The position numbers and the translations under genes are program-made. From a virus, in IMG/VR virus record IMGVR_UViG_3300029319_000613, positions 1-21,306 of that record: a stretch of 21,306 bases of DNA; one strand, written 5' to 3'. The notes under the pieces are model-generated. The model worked only from the letters and a program-made list of their open reading frames with translations, made no database searches and was not told the origin of the DNA. Positions 8,635 through 14,928 of the stretch are shown one piece after another (the first letter of the stretch is position 1; every line of letters starts with the position of its first letter).

Positions 8635-8792
8635 AATGTTACTGGTGCGATACTGAATTAATTTGGGGCGGGGATATTGATATAGATGAATCTATGCCAA
8701 CTTACCCTGAATTTTCTGTAATGACTAATTTATCTTGTCCTAAATGCTTCTCGGAGGTAGAGGTATTAAAGAAAAGAGATGCCTACGATTAA
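8631..8792 (+). CDS. small zinc-ribbon protein (two CxxC motifs)
   Basis: A 53-residue protein. Cys3-x-x-Cys6 (KCYWC) and Cys36-x-x-Cys39 (SCPKC) form a four-cysteine zinc ribbon around WGGDIDIDE and a short linker. It begins on an ATGA overlap with the preceding gene and ends 14 bases inside the next one, so it belongs to a three-gene overlapping unit. A short protein of this type follows the same membrane-protein gene in cyanophages as I recall them. The function is unknown; zinc ribbons of this size usually bind nucleic acid or a protein partner. Confidence 0.75.
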   Translation: MKCYWCDTELIWGGDIDIDESMPTYPEFSVMTNLSCPKCFSEVEVLKKRDAYD

Positions 8793-9393
8793 AGTTCCTG
8801 AAATAAAAATACCGAAGATAGATATACCAGAAACACCCCTTGTACCAGAACACGTTTTAACAGGTAATATCCCTGGTTGTAATTTATATCACAGAGATTT
8901 AGAAATAACAAAAAATCCTAGTATTTTATACAACGATAGAAACGCATATATAACTTGTCCAGAGGGAGAAATGCCTTCTTTTGATCCAATAGAATACGAT
9001 CCAAGTAAACTTATAAAAACAGTAACTCCTACACAATCGCCACAACAACCAGAATATAGACCTGTTATTCCAAAGAAAAAAGAAGAGAAAGAAACAATAG
9101 AAATACCTCCCTGTCCTGGTAAAAAAGATTTAAGAGTAGGAAGTTTTGTTAATGAAAAGCGTTTGGAGCGTGTAAAAGGCCATAAAAGGGGAGAAGATGG
9201 AATTGAATGTATCACTCTTTATGAAGACGTACCCTTCAAAGATCAATACATACCGAATCCTCCACAGCTTGTTAGCACTGCTATTATTGCTAGCGTTGCT
9301 GCCACTACTCCATTACTCCTTAATGTCGTAAAACCTTTGGTAAAAAATATTATAAAAAAACTTACAAATAAGAAAAAAGAAAAGGTAAAATAA
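8779..9393 (+). CDS. proline/lysine-rich protein with C-terminal hydrophobic segment, possible virion protein
   Basis: A 204-residue protein. The N-terminus is a beta-like repeat of Ile/Pro/Lys (VPEIKIPKIDIPETPLVPE). The middle is low-complexity Pro/Lys/Glu and includes two segments that may be paired by cysteines (GNIPGCNLYHRDLEI...YITCPEGE; IPPCPGKKDLRVGSFV...IECITLYED). Residues about 165-185 are hydrophobic (STAIIASVAATTPLLLNVV), followed by a strongly basic tail. I recall cyanophage proteins with this PxIxIP start and a membrane-proximal basic end, of unknown or structural role. It overlaps the zinc-ribbon gene by 14 bases and ends just before the double hairpin. Confidence 0.65.
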   Translation: MPTIKVPEIKIPKIDIPETPLVPEHVLTGNIPGCNLYHRDLEITKNPSILYNDRNAYITCPEGEMPSFDPIEYDPSKLIKTVTPTQSPQQPEYRPVIPKKKEEKETIEIPPCPGKKDLRVGSFVNEKRLERVKGHKRGEDGIECITLYEDVPFKDQYIPNPPQLVSTAIIASVAATTPLLLNVVKPLVKNIIKKLTNKKKEKVK

Positions 9394-9398
9394 AAGTA

Positions 9399-9460
9399 CC
9401 CTATTCGCCACGGCAATGGATAGGGCGTCTAGGTAGGCAAGTCTAACCGTGCTTGTCTAC
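9399..9460. terminator. two adjacent hairpins between convergent genes, probable bidirectional terminator or structured RNA
   Basis: Hairpin 1 pairs 9399-9406 (CCCTATTC) with 9418-9425 (GGATAGGG), 8 bp with one T-G pair and an 11-base loop. Hairpin 2 pairs 9433-9441 (GTAGGCAAG) with 9452-9460 (CTTGTCTAC), 9 bp with one G-T pair and a 10-base loop. The loops contain CACGG (9409-9413) and CCGTG (9447-9451), which are exact complements. Neither stem is followed by a strong T run. The position, at the end of the plus-strand block and overlapping the stop of the minus-strand block, favours transcription termination. Confidence 0.55.
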
Positions 9461-10083
9461 TGCTTTAATTTATGAGTATGTGGTAATACTTGATTAGGCA
9501 CAGTTGTTAAAACAACATTTCTACAACTAACAGCATCTTCCCCTACATACTTAACACCAAGTTTTAGTTGCTCGGCACATATTTTAAGACGATTAAGATT
9601 AACCTCTAATTTTTTAGCATCGAGCATAAATTCCTGATATTTTCTATAAGTCTGGGCTGCTTGTAAACATTCCTTGTTAAAACCTCCACCTCCAAGTGGT
9701 ATTTGAAAACTAGCAGTGATTCCATAATTTAAGTTATATACTGTTTGATCTAATCTTTCCTGTTCTGCAACATATAAAATGTCCCCAGGATTAAGCAACT
9801 GGCCTGTATCACTGTCTTTTGCAGTGTCATAAATATTGGTTCGAGAGATTGTACTTCTTGGAAGGGAAAAATTTTCTCCTTTAGTGACAAAGGGAGTAAT
9901 AGCCAAAGTGGGAAGTTGACATTGTATTCCATTTGAAAATCTATGAGTAGGAAAGTTTCCATTTATAGTCTGATATCCATTGTTAATAACCGTTCCAGAA
10001 CTGGATGCCGAAGGAGAACTTATTGTATTACTAGCATAAAGAGGACTTGTAAACAGTAATCCTATTGGGAAAAGATACTTAAG
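9457..10083 (-). CDS. exported protein of cyanophage accessory cassette; start codon unclear
   Basis: An open frame whose codon 51 (CTT, 10083-10081) begins a clear secretory signal, KYLFPIGLLFTSPLYA, with predicted cleavage after the Ala at residue 67 of the long frame. The mature part is about 190 residues and contains NNGYQTINGNFPTHRFSNGI, LNPGDILYVAEQERLDQT, a Gly run (PLGGGGFNKECLQAAQ) and a helical segment (KKLEVNLNRLKICAEQLK); four cysteines are spread along it. No ATG, GTG or TTG lies near the signal. The nearest in-frame ATG (10233) is deep inside the preceding gene and gives a low-quality N-terminus. I mark the frame from the CTT, where similar proteins would have ATG. Function unknown, possibly virion or periplasmic. 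Confidence 0.6.
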   Translation of the reverse strand, partial: LKYLFPIGLLFTSPLYASNTISSPSASSSGTVINNGYQTINGNFPTHRFSNGIQCQLPTLAITPFVTKGENFSLPRSTISRTNIYDTAKDSDTGQLLNPGDILYVAEQERLDQTVYNLNYGITASFQIPLGGGGFNKECLQAAQTYRKYQEFMLDAKKLEVNLNRLKICAEQLKLGVKYVGEDAVSCRNVVLTTVPNQVLPHTHKLKQ

Positions 10084-10490
10084 GAATTTGTTTGGGTTTC
10101 TATAGTTTGAGTTCGATTTATTACTGATACTGCATCTAATCCTGGAGCTAGAAAATTTTCTACTAAAGAAAAGTCCGAGCCTTGCGTTACTATTGTCCAC
10201 TGAGGTTTGCTTGTTAATTCTGGTGTTACCCATTGAAAATTAACTGCTCCATTTCCTGTATTCTGACTTGTTGTATATGTCGCATCAGGTGAGATATAAG
10301 AGTCTGTTTTAATATTATGGCCTTGTACTGTATAGCTGAAACCTGTTCTATAATTTTCAGTAACAATCGTTTCTTGAATTGTAGATACGCTACGACTGGA
10401 TGACTCCATTTGGCCTGTTGTAAATCTTGGTGTGATACTGCCTGCATATGCACTAGGCACTGTAAGAAACAGGCATAGAAACCACTTCAT
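10062..10490 (-). CDS. exported Ser/Thr-rich protein of cyanophage accessory cassette
   Basis: A 142-residue protein with signal peptide MKWFLCLFLTVPSAYA (cleavage likely after residue 16). The mature chain is beta-rich: SSSRSVSTIQETIVTENYRTGFSYTV, a middle ending in GAVNFQWVTPELTSKPQW, and a C-terminus VINRTQTIETQTNSLSIFSQ. I recall families with the same T-I-x-E-T-I-V-T-x-x-Y-x-x-G-x-x-Y and terminal S-x-F-S-Q features in marine cyanophages, sometimes labelled structural. Its ATG overlaps the preceding stop by one base (TAATG). The gene downstream overlaps its last 22 bases in another frame. Confidence 0.7.
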   Translation of the reverse strand: MKWFLCLFLTVPSAYAGSITPRFTTGQMESSSRSVSTIQETIVTENYRTGFSYTVQGHNIKTDSYISPDATYTTSQNTGNGAVNFQWVTPELTSKPQWTIVTQGSDFSLVENFLAPGLDAVSVINRTQTIETQTNSLSIFSQ

Positions 10491-11014
10491 TAATCAAGCC
10501 CAAGAGTAATAGTAGATTGAAGTGTAGCAGTTGTACCAGCACCCATATCAGATAGATTAACTGTCAATGCTTGTCCACTATCCAATGTAATAGCTACAGA
10601 TCCAACATCTCCTCCAGAGACTACAGTGTTTTTACCAAGTAAAGGTAATGAAGGAACAACACCATTAGTAACCGTGGCAGACAGTAAGCTTGGTACTGAA
10701 TCCGCTTGAATGTAGCTTTCCGATGCAGAAAAAGCATCGCCTTCATTGACAACATTAAAGCTAGTATCGTAGTCAACAGTAGGAACTCCATTAGTGATAC
10801 CAGCATCAGCTAAATCAAGAGAACCAATTTGTCCTGCAACTGTATTTGCTTTTGGTGTAACGTTAGTACCAGCTACAGAAATACTGGCTGAAATCCTCTC
10901 ACTTGTTGCTGAAGCTGCTACGGTGCTTACTGAAGCTACTGATTGTATAGAATGAGTTATGTCAGCGTAGGCTGGGCTTGAAATCAAAAACAAGAATGGG
11001 ATTAGTTTTTTCAT
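10490..11014 (-). CDS. exported Ser/Val-rich beta protein of cyanophage accessory cassette
   Basis: A 174-residue protein with signal peptide MKKLIPFLFLISSPAYA (cleavage likely between Ala17 and Asp18). The mature part is low in charge and rich in Ser, Thr, Val, Ala and Gly (SIQSVASVSTVAASATSERI, GDAFSASESYIQADSVPSL), ending in GAGTTATLQSTITLGLD. This suggests a beta-sheet surface or virion protein and matches my memory of a family found beside the 142-residue type in cyanophages. The start overlaps the upstream membrane-protein stop by 4 bases; the stop overlaps the next start (TAATG). No enzymatic motif is visible. Confidence 0.7.
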   Translation of the reverse strand: MKKLIPFLFLISSPAYADITHSIQSVASVSTVAASATSERISASISVAGTNVTPKANTVAGQIGSLDLADAGITNGVPTVDYDTSFNVVNEGDAFSASESYIQADSVPSLLSATVTNGVVPSLPLLGKNTVVSGGDVGSVAITLDSGQALTVNLSDMGAGTTATLQSTITLGLD

Positions 11015-11277
11015 TTGATACCAACTTTGTTTTTACTATTATCTACTATTTTAGGTGGATTTCCATTATTTGTGCCACTTTTCTTCTGTCCCACGGAAAT
11101 GCCGTAGCTTCCTAACACACCGCTTACTAACCCTGCCGTGAACGCTCCATCAATCCTTACCTTGCCCATGTACCCCAAAGTCATCATTGATAAACTCCAG
11201 GTCAAAATCATAAATCGAATAGTGTGACCAAACAGATCACCCCATTCAATACCTTCTTTTTCTTCTTGTTCTTCCAT
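11011..11277 (-). CDS. small membrane protein with two hydrophobic segments, holin-like by size only
   Basis: An 88-residue protein from the ATG at 11277. A longer frame to 11352 exists, but its extra 25 residues look unrelated to the acidic start MEEQEEKEG. Segment one is about 19-37 (TIRFMILTWSLSMMTLGYM). Segment two is about 44-62 (GAFTAGLVSGVLGSYGISV). The tail is polar and Lys/Asn-rich. It heads the minus-strand exported-protein operon and overlaps the next ATG. Size and topology would suit a holin or an assembly factor for the exported proteins; neither can be proved. No good Shine-Dalgarno sequence is visible. Confidence 0.6.
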   Translation of the reverse strand: MEEQEEKEGIEWGDLFGHTIRFMILTWSLSMMTLGYMGKVRIDGAFTAGLVSGVLGSYGISVGQKKSGTNNGNPPKIVDNSKNKVGIK

Positions 11278-11285
11278 ATAAAAAA

Positions 11286-11334
11286 AGCTGCTTGTGGGTA
11301 TCTCTAAGCATTGACCACTGCTTAACAAACAGCT
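11286..11334. promoter_or_regulatory. nested dyad in divergent promoter region
   Basis: The gap between the divergent genes at 11277 (minus) and 11389 (plus) holds an outer inverted repeat, AGCTGCTTG at 11286-11294 with CAAACAGCT at 11326-11334 (one mismatch), enclosing a perfect inner repeat, TAAGCA at 11305-11310 with TGCTTA at 11319-11324. A possible plus-strand promoter overlaps it (TTGACC 11311-11316, 17-base spacer, TATGTG 11334-11339; weak -10). It may be an operator serving both directions. Confidence 0.4.
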
Positions 11335-11388
11335 ATGTGCCAAATGTAGCAATTATTGGTATGTTTGGAAAGTAACACAAAAAAAACA

Positions 11389-11550
11389 ATGTCAAAGTTT
11401 CTAATCAACCTCTTCATCAGGTTCGGCAAAAGTGAATCGCTACGCAAAGCAGCTTTAAATCTTTTGAAAGACCTTGCAGAAAAGTCAGATAATGACGTTG
11501 ATGATGCCATCGTCAAGATGATTGAAGAAAAATTATTTCCAGTAAAATGA
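11389..11550 (+). CDS. small helical protein, unknown function
   Basis: A 53-residue protein from the ATG at 11389. An upstream TTG (11356) is open in frame, but MSKFLINLFIRFGKSESLRK is the better N-terminus. An amphipathic N-terminal helix is followed by a charged helix (AALNLLKDLAEKSDNDVDD). It ends with an ATGA overlap with the next gene, so the two are coupled. These two genes are plus-oriented between minus-strand neighbours. I do not recognise the family with confidence. Confidence 0.6.
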   Translation: MSKFLINLFIRFGKSESLRKAALNLLKDLAEKSDNDVDDAIVKMIEEKLFPVK

Positions 11551-11822
11551 AAATAACTAAATTTCTCAACATAAACATAGAACCAGCACCTCCTGAACTT
11601 GAACTGGAAATAGAAATGCAATGCAGGGAGATAATGAAGGCTGATGATTTAGTTGATATAAAAAGATATTGCACTCATCTTGTCAGAAAAAAATTCGATC
11701 AGGATATTTTTATGGCCTCAATATTAAACAGGCTTATAGAACTGGAAGCAAATCGTGTTGTAACAGAAATGAGGCAAAGAAAACCTAAGAATCCTTTGAA
11801 ACGCTTCTTTCGTATTCCTTAA
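11547..11822 (+). CDS. small acidic/basic protein, unknown function
   Basis: A 91-residue protein. The N-terminus KITKFLNINIEPAPPELELEI is followed by helical MQCREIMKADDLVDIKRYC, then LNRLIELEANRVV and a very basic end (RQRKPKNPLKRFFRIP). It is coupled to the preceding gene by ATGA and converges on the minus-strand gene ending at 11785, overlapping it by 38 bases. No recognised domain. The basic tail could contact nucleic acid or membrane. The ATGA coupling argues that the frame is real. Confidence 0.6.
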   Translation: MKITKFLNINIEPAPPELELEIEMQCREIMKADDLVDIKRYCTHLVRKKFDQDIFMASILNRLIELEANRVVTEMRQRKPKNPLKRFFRIP

Positions 11823-12069
11823 GTTCTTCTTTTGTAAAATCTTTTACTAACATTTTTTCAATCTTATCAATTTCAAAATTATACTTCAGGATTGATGTTC
11901 TGATGTGTTCAGTAACCCATGCACCATCTTTACTTACGACCTGGGCTTTGTTTCTATCATTGATAAAAACATAATGATCCTGACCTTTTAGCTGAACATC
12001 TAATAAGTTTTTTTCTAAGTTTTTACGTCTAATTTCTTTCAGCTTTCTAAGTTTTAAAGAATCACTCAT
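11785..12069 (-). CDS. small basic coiled-coil protein, unknown function
   Basis: A 94-residue protein beginning MSDSLKLRKLKEIRRKNLEKN, a highly basic helix. A beta-like middle (GQDHYVFINDRNKAQVVSKDG) is followed by a second helix (LKYNFEIDKIEKMLVKDFTKEELKEYERS). The two-helix layout suggests a homodimer. It is the last gene of the minus-strand small-gene run, overlaps the preceding gene by 8 bases, and its end overlaps the convergent plus-strand gene by 38 bases. No function can be assigned. Confidence 0.55.
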   Translation of the reverse strand: MSDSLKLRKLKEIRRKNLEKNLLDVQLKGQDHYVFINDRNKAQVVSKDGAWVTEHIRTSILKYNFEIDKIEKMLVKDFTKEELKEYERSVSKDS

Positions 12070-12208
12070 TTTCCAACTCTTGTATCCTTTTATTTATAGC
12101 ATCATATCTTACACAATATTCCTTGGTTTCCATACCTTCAAACCAGTATTGTTTCTGTAATTCTGCAAGCTGGTCATAATAATTTTTTATAAGATCTTTA
12201 TTTTTCAT
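12062..12208 (-). CDS. very small helical protein, unknown function
   Basis: A 48-residue frame (MKNKDLIKNYYDQLAELQKQ, then YWFEGMETKEYCVRYDAINKRIQELENE) read from the ATG at 12208. It fills exactly the space between two other small genes, overlapping the upstream gene by 11 bases and the downstream one by 8. This tight packing is the main evidence that it is translated. It is probably a two-helix hairpin; no motif is recognised. Confidence 0.55.
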   Translation of the reverse strand: MKNKDLIKNYYDQLAELQKQYWFEGMETKEYCVRYDAINKRIQELENE

Positions 12209-12380
12209 CTTTTTTTTCTATGTCATCTATGAACATTCCCAAAGATTGATGCCAAGATTTTAACCTTCGCAGTTGTCTTGGATTTTCATAAGCTTGTGCA
12301 ACCATTCTCAAGAGTACATTGCTTAATTGCTTAAAATCTTTTTCTTCTTTTTCGTGTTGTGAAAGTTTTTGTCTTTTCAT
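12198..12380 (-). CDS. small charged helical protein, unknown function
   Basis: A 60-residue protein (MKRQKLSQHEKEEKDFKQLS...NPRQLRRLKSWHQSLGMF...), very basic at the start and acidic/lysine-rich at the end. It is the first gene after the intrinsic terminator at 12393-12443, so it either has its own promoter within those bases or is reached by read-through. It overlaps the downstream 48-residue frame by 11 bases. Function unknown. Confidence 0.55.
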   Translation of the reverse strand: MKRQKLSQHEKEEKDFKQLSNVLLRMVAQAYENPRQLRRLKSWHQSLGMFIDDIEKKDEK

Positions 12381-12392
12381 TTTTTTGCTCCA

Positions 12393-12443
12393 TAAATAAA
12401 AGGGGTCTTACATGAAACTGCAACCATAAAGTTTCAATGCCCC
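12393..12443 (-). terminator. intrinsic terminator after the recombination operon
   Basis: Read on the minus strand, GGGG (12443-12440), CATTGAAACT (12439-12430), a 10-base loop, AGTTTCATG (12419-12411), TAAGA and CCCC (12405-12402) form a long stem with one bulged base and a small internal loop. The T-rich tail TTTTATTTA (12401-12393) follows. It lies just past the end of the gene at 12452 and separates the recombination operon from three small unknown genes. Confidence 0.7.
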
Positions 12444-12451
12444 ATATAAAG

Positions 12452-12757
12452 TTAGGCTCTCGGTGCTATCGTGCCACGGCCATCAACCCATTCCTCCTCA
12501 GAATGTGGATCAATAGACCATTGGCTGCCAAAGATGGTAAAACCAGGGATTTCTTCATAGTCTGTCCTTGAACTATACTTCCTGATTTTAGATCCTCCAG
12601 GAGTATCGCAGGCATCAGCTTGAGCGATAAGCCACTTGGCTGCCTTTCTTGCCTCTTCTGGAGTGTAGTCAATCAATAAATAACGGTCACAATCGTTTCC
12701 GCTTTTTTTCTTTCTGTTTGCAATGAATTTGAAACGTGCTGTAAATGCTGATTCCAT
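12452..12757 (-). CDS. unknown protein, last gene of the recombination operon
   Basis: A 101-residue protein beginning MESAFTARFKFIANRKKKSG. A helix DYTPEEARKAAKWLIAQADAC is followed by a beta-like Gly/Tyr/Trp-containing end (PGFTIFGSQWSIDPHSEEEW). It sits 9 bases after the excisionase-like gene and directly before the terminator, so it closes the exonuclease/Rad52 transcript. The mixed basic/aromatic composition would suit a nucleic-acid-binding accessory, for example a single-strand-binding or recombination helper. That is a guess from position; I do not recognise the family. Confidence 0.6.
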   Translation of the reverse strand: MESAFTARFKFIANRKKKSGNDCDRYLLIDYTPEEARKAAKWLIAQADACDTPGGSKIRKYSSRTDYEEIPGFTIFGSQWSIDPHSEEEWVDGRGTIAPRA

Positions 12758-12766
12758 TTGAATTAG

Positions 12767-12961
12767 TTAGTTAGGGTTGTTAGTTTTGTTTTGCCAATCC
12801 TCAATATCTTCTCGGTTGTACCGAATAGTGTTATTAAGGATGACAGTCCATTTTGGGCCACTAGGATGACCCTTGCGAGTTTTGGTTCTCCAAAGTCGCA
12901 CAGTTTGAGGTTTTACACCAAGCTCTTCAGCCAGTTGATCTGATGTGATCAGTTCATTCAT
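12767..12961 (-). CDS. excisionase-like winged-helix DNA-binding protein (HTH_17 type)
   Basis: A 64-residue protein with a MerR/excisionase-type helix-turn-helix: LITSDQLAEELGVKPQTVRLWRTKT (about 4-28), then a wing and IRYNREDIEDWQNKT (about 47-59). The TSDQLAEELGV...VRLWR...I.YNREDIEDW pattern is diagnostic of the fold. In phages such proteins act as excisionase (Xis), repressor or packaging/DNA-architecture factors. No integrase is present in this window, so an excision role is not supported here. Its ATG overlaps the Rad52 stop (ATGA). It may regulate this operon. Confidence 0.75.
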   Translation of the reverse strand: MNELITSDQLAEELGVKPQTVRLWRTKTRKGHPSGPKWTVILNNTIRYNREDIEDWQNKTNNPN

Positions 12962-13602
12962 GAATCCTCCTTCTCTAAAATAAGTGTCAGTAATCCATCT
13001 CTTTGATCTTCACTAATAGTTTTAGCTTCATATCGTTTAGAAATGTTTTTCTTTAATATTCCCAGCTTGGTTTTGTTAGCTGGTTTATTAATAAAGGCTT
13101 CACATTCTTTGATGAACTTATCACTTTCGGATCTATCAATTGGTTTATCACTGGAGGTGGTAGCTGGTTTGCTGTCCTCAGTTTTAGACCAAGCCTTGTC
13201 TTTATCATATAAAGACAGGCCAAATTGATTTCCAAAACTCATCAATGCACGTTTTTTTGCATCAGTTTCTGCTTCCTTTATTGCAGATTCATGATTGATA
13301 CCAATACCTTGTTTTGTATTGCCATGCCCTGCGCCTGTGCCTTCTCTTACTACATTACCAACGGTAATTCTTACTTTTGCCGTATAAGTAACATTGTCGG
13401 GTTCTGAATTAACACAGGTTGTTTCTATAGTTTCGCAAGACCAGCCATCAAAACCGAATATACGATTGGCCTCGTTTATAACGTGCCAACCTTCAACATA
13501 AGATAGTTGCAATGTACCATCTCTGTTGCCATCTCTTGTTTCTACATTTTTTTTGTCAATAGGTTGTTGTAGCAACTCAACCTGTTTTTCTGTAAAACTC
13601 AT
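12958..13602 (-). CDS. Rad52/Rad22-family single-strand annealing recombinase
   Basis: A 214-residue annealing protein. The Rad52 core (about 28-136) includes LQLSYVEGWHVINEANRIFG, FDGWSCETIE, VGNVVREGTGAGHG and the signature EAETDAKKRALMSFGNQFGL. Conserved aromatic and basic residues of the DNA-binding groove are present. The C-terminal 75 residues are a Lys/Ser-rich linker and a helical tail. I chose the ATG at 13602 because it makes an ATGA overlap with the exonuclease stop; the frame extends 25 codons upstream with unconvincing sequence. It anneals single strands made by the neighbouring exonuclease, as in the RecE/RecT and lambda Exo/Beta pairs. Confidence 0.9.
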   Translation of the reverse strand: MSFTEKQVELLQQPIDKKNVETRDGNRDGTLQLSYVEGWHVINEANRIFGFDGWSCETIETTCVNSEPDNVTYTAKVRITVGNVVREGTGAGHGNTKQGIGINHESAIKEAETDAKKRALMSFGNQFGLSLYDKDKAWSKTEDSKPATTSSDKPIDRSESDKFIKECEAFINKPANKTKLGILKKNISKRYEAKTISEDQRDGLLTLILEKEDS

Positions 13603-14402
13603 TTTTCTATGGGGGTTGAAAATGCCCATCGGGGCAGTGATAACGATTGAACTCCTGTTTGACACCAACTCGGCCAATCATCGAGCAGGCGGCATTCGGC
13701 AATCTTGTCCAAAGCTTCCCTGGACAATTTTTGACCTTCTTTCAAAGCATCATCATCAAGTTCCCATAATCCGACATCATATGGATATTCAGATTGCACT
13801 ACAAGAAAAATAAATCTTTTTGCTGATGGAATACCATTGAGATAATGTTTCGCCTGCAAATGATAGGTGAAATTGGCAACAGCCTTTGCAAAATCTCTAG
13901 GGTTTGCTCCTGATCTACTGGTTTTTAAATCCACAATAGTATCTTTGTTAAGCCAATCAGGTCGGCACTTACAAGTCAAACCAGAAGCCTTATCATCCCA
14001 CCAGTATGATTTCTCTGCAATACCAAAACTCAGCAAATTTTTGGCATGAGGTTCTGAAAAAACCGCATCTCTCATCTTGATCGCATTTTCCATATCAGCT
14101 TCAGTGACAGCTGTAAGACCTTTTGCTTCAGCTTCTTTTGCCTCCTCCTTACCTTTTTTGGTTGTCCTGGATGATACTGCAACAAATCTTTTTGTAAGCT
14201 CATCAGGTTCAAGAACCGCACAATGAGTCAATGTTCCCAAGAGCATGGCACTTGTCGGTTTATGTTCTGGTCTGTCAGGATTAAGAAAAGAGTTCCAATA
14301 AGCCTTTGGGCCATGCTTTACCATTGTTTTTTGCATTGATGCTGAGATCGCATCATCAGAATGATATTTTTCGTTTGAAATTTGAATTGATCCTGTTGTC
14401 AT
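13599..14402 (-). CDS. RecE-like PD-(D/E)XK exonuclease
   Basis: A 267-residue nuclease of the phage RecE/DUF3799 type. Visible motifs: GTLTH (His60), SYWW and KCRPDWL with Asp149, IVDLKTSR with Asp158 and Lys160 (the core D-x-K), and YHLQAKHYL (Gln183, Tyr187). These make up the PD-(D/E)XK site expected for a 5'-3' double-strand exonuclease. The product would be 3' single-stranded tails for the adjacent Rad52-like protein. The C-terminal Trp/Cys-rich end (DDWPSWCQTGVQSLSLPRW) is typical. It is coupled on both sides by ATGA overlaps. Confidence 0.88.
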   Translation of the reverse strand: MTTGSIQISNEKYHSDDAISASMQKTMVKHGPKAYWNSFLNPDRPEHKPTSAMLLGTLTHCAVLEPDELTKRFVAVSSRTTKKGKEEAKEAEAKGLTAVTEADMENAIKMRDAVFSEPHAKNLLSFGIAEKSYWWDDKASGLTCKCRPDWLNKDTIVDLKTSRSGANPRDFAKAVANFTYHLQAKHYLNGIPSAKRFIFLVVQSEYPYDVGLWELDDDALKEGQKLSREALDKIAECRLLDDWPSWCQTGVQSLSLPRWAFSTPIEK

Positions 14403-14644
14403 GATTTATCCTCTTGAAAACGATAATAATATTTAGTGCCATCAAAAATTACATCTTTCATATCATCATCAGTAAGATTGAGTTTTTTAAATAATGCCAC
14501 GATTTCTTGCATAATTTTGACGTTCTTTTTTGATTCTTTTTCATCTCTTTTTTCTTGTGCCTTGTGAAATTCGTCAGAAAGAAAAACATTAAATCTAAAA
14601 AGAGATCGTGCTAAAAGATGGCGTTCTCTGTCATTTAAATTCAT
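14399..14644 (-). CDS. small charged helical protein, unknown function
   Basis: An 81-residue protein with a helical, highly charged sequence (MNLNDRERHLLARSLFRFNV, then EFHKAQEKRDEKESKKNVKI). The C-terminal part FDGTKYYYRFQEDKS is aromatic. It is coupled by ATGA overlaps to the exonuclease downstream and to the 95-residue gene upstream. Its constant position before an exonuclease/annealing pair suggests an accessory in recombination or replication, but nothing in the sequence shows a specific role. Confidence 0.65.
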   Translation of the reverse strand: MNLNDRERHLLARSLFRFNVFLSDEFHKAQEKRDEKESKKNVKIMQEIVALFKKLNLTDDDMKDVIFDGTKYYYRFQEDKS

Positions 14645-14928
14645 GAGTCTGTATACCTTTTAGTATGAGGGCCGTATTGCATCATTATTCGAGGCCATGT
14701 TTTTAAAATAAGTGCCTTGTCTTGTGGCATTGCAACAAGACCAGCCTGTGCAAGTCTCTTAAGAAAAGGTGATGCGTCTGGAGAATCAATTACAGATGCA
14801 AATGTATTGAAGATTTCTTTATCGGTCATGGTTAAAATTGGGTTGCCGAGGTCGGAGCGTTCAGGGGTTGGTCGCTTCTTCCTCGGTGATTTATAGAAGC
14901 GTAAACCAAGATCATATTCACTCATCAT
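14641..14928 (-). CDS. unknown protein of the recombination operon
   Basis: A 95-residue protein. The N-terminus is basic (GLRFYKSPRKKRPTPERSDL), followed by two likely helices (TDKEIFNTFASVI; SPFLKRLAQAGLVA) and KALILKTWPRIMMQYGPHTK. There is no recognised domain. The start MM at 14928 overlaps the stop of the 44-residue membrane peptide (ATGA), and its stop overlaps the next start in the same way. The basic N-terminus is compatible with DNA binding. Confidence 0.65.
   Translation of the reverse strand: MMSEYDLGLRFYKSPRKKRPTPERSDLGNPILTMTDKEIFNTFASVIDSPDASPFLKRLAQAGLVAMPQDKALILKTWPRIMMQYGPHTKRYTDS

Noticed and set aside
9399-9460. tRNA gene or phage attachment site
   Set aside because: No cloverleaf with T-arm and acceptor stem can be drawn, and no integrase is present in the window to support an attachment site.
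10062-10233. N-terminal extension of the minus-strand secretory frame up to the ATG at 10233
   Set aside because: It overlaps the preceding exported-protein gene completely and is Ser/Arg/Asn-rich without conserved features; the signal peptide further in is the better N-terminus.
11356-11388. TTG start for the small plus-strand gene
   Set aside because: The ATG at 11389 gives a normal N-terminus; the extra 11 residues look like translated non-coding DNA.
13603-13677. 25-codon upstream extension of the Rad52-family gene
   Set aside because: The ATG at 13602 gives an ATGA overlap like every neighbouring junction, and the extension lies inside the exonuclease coding end.
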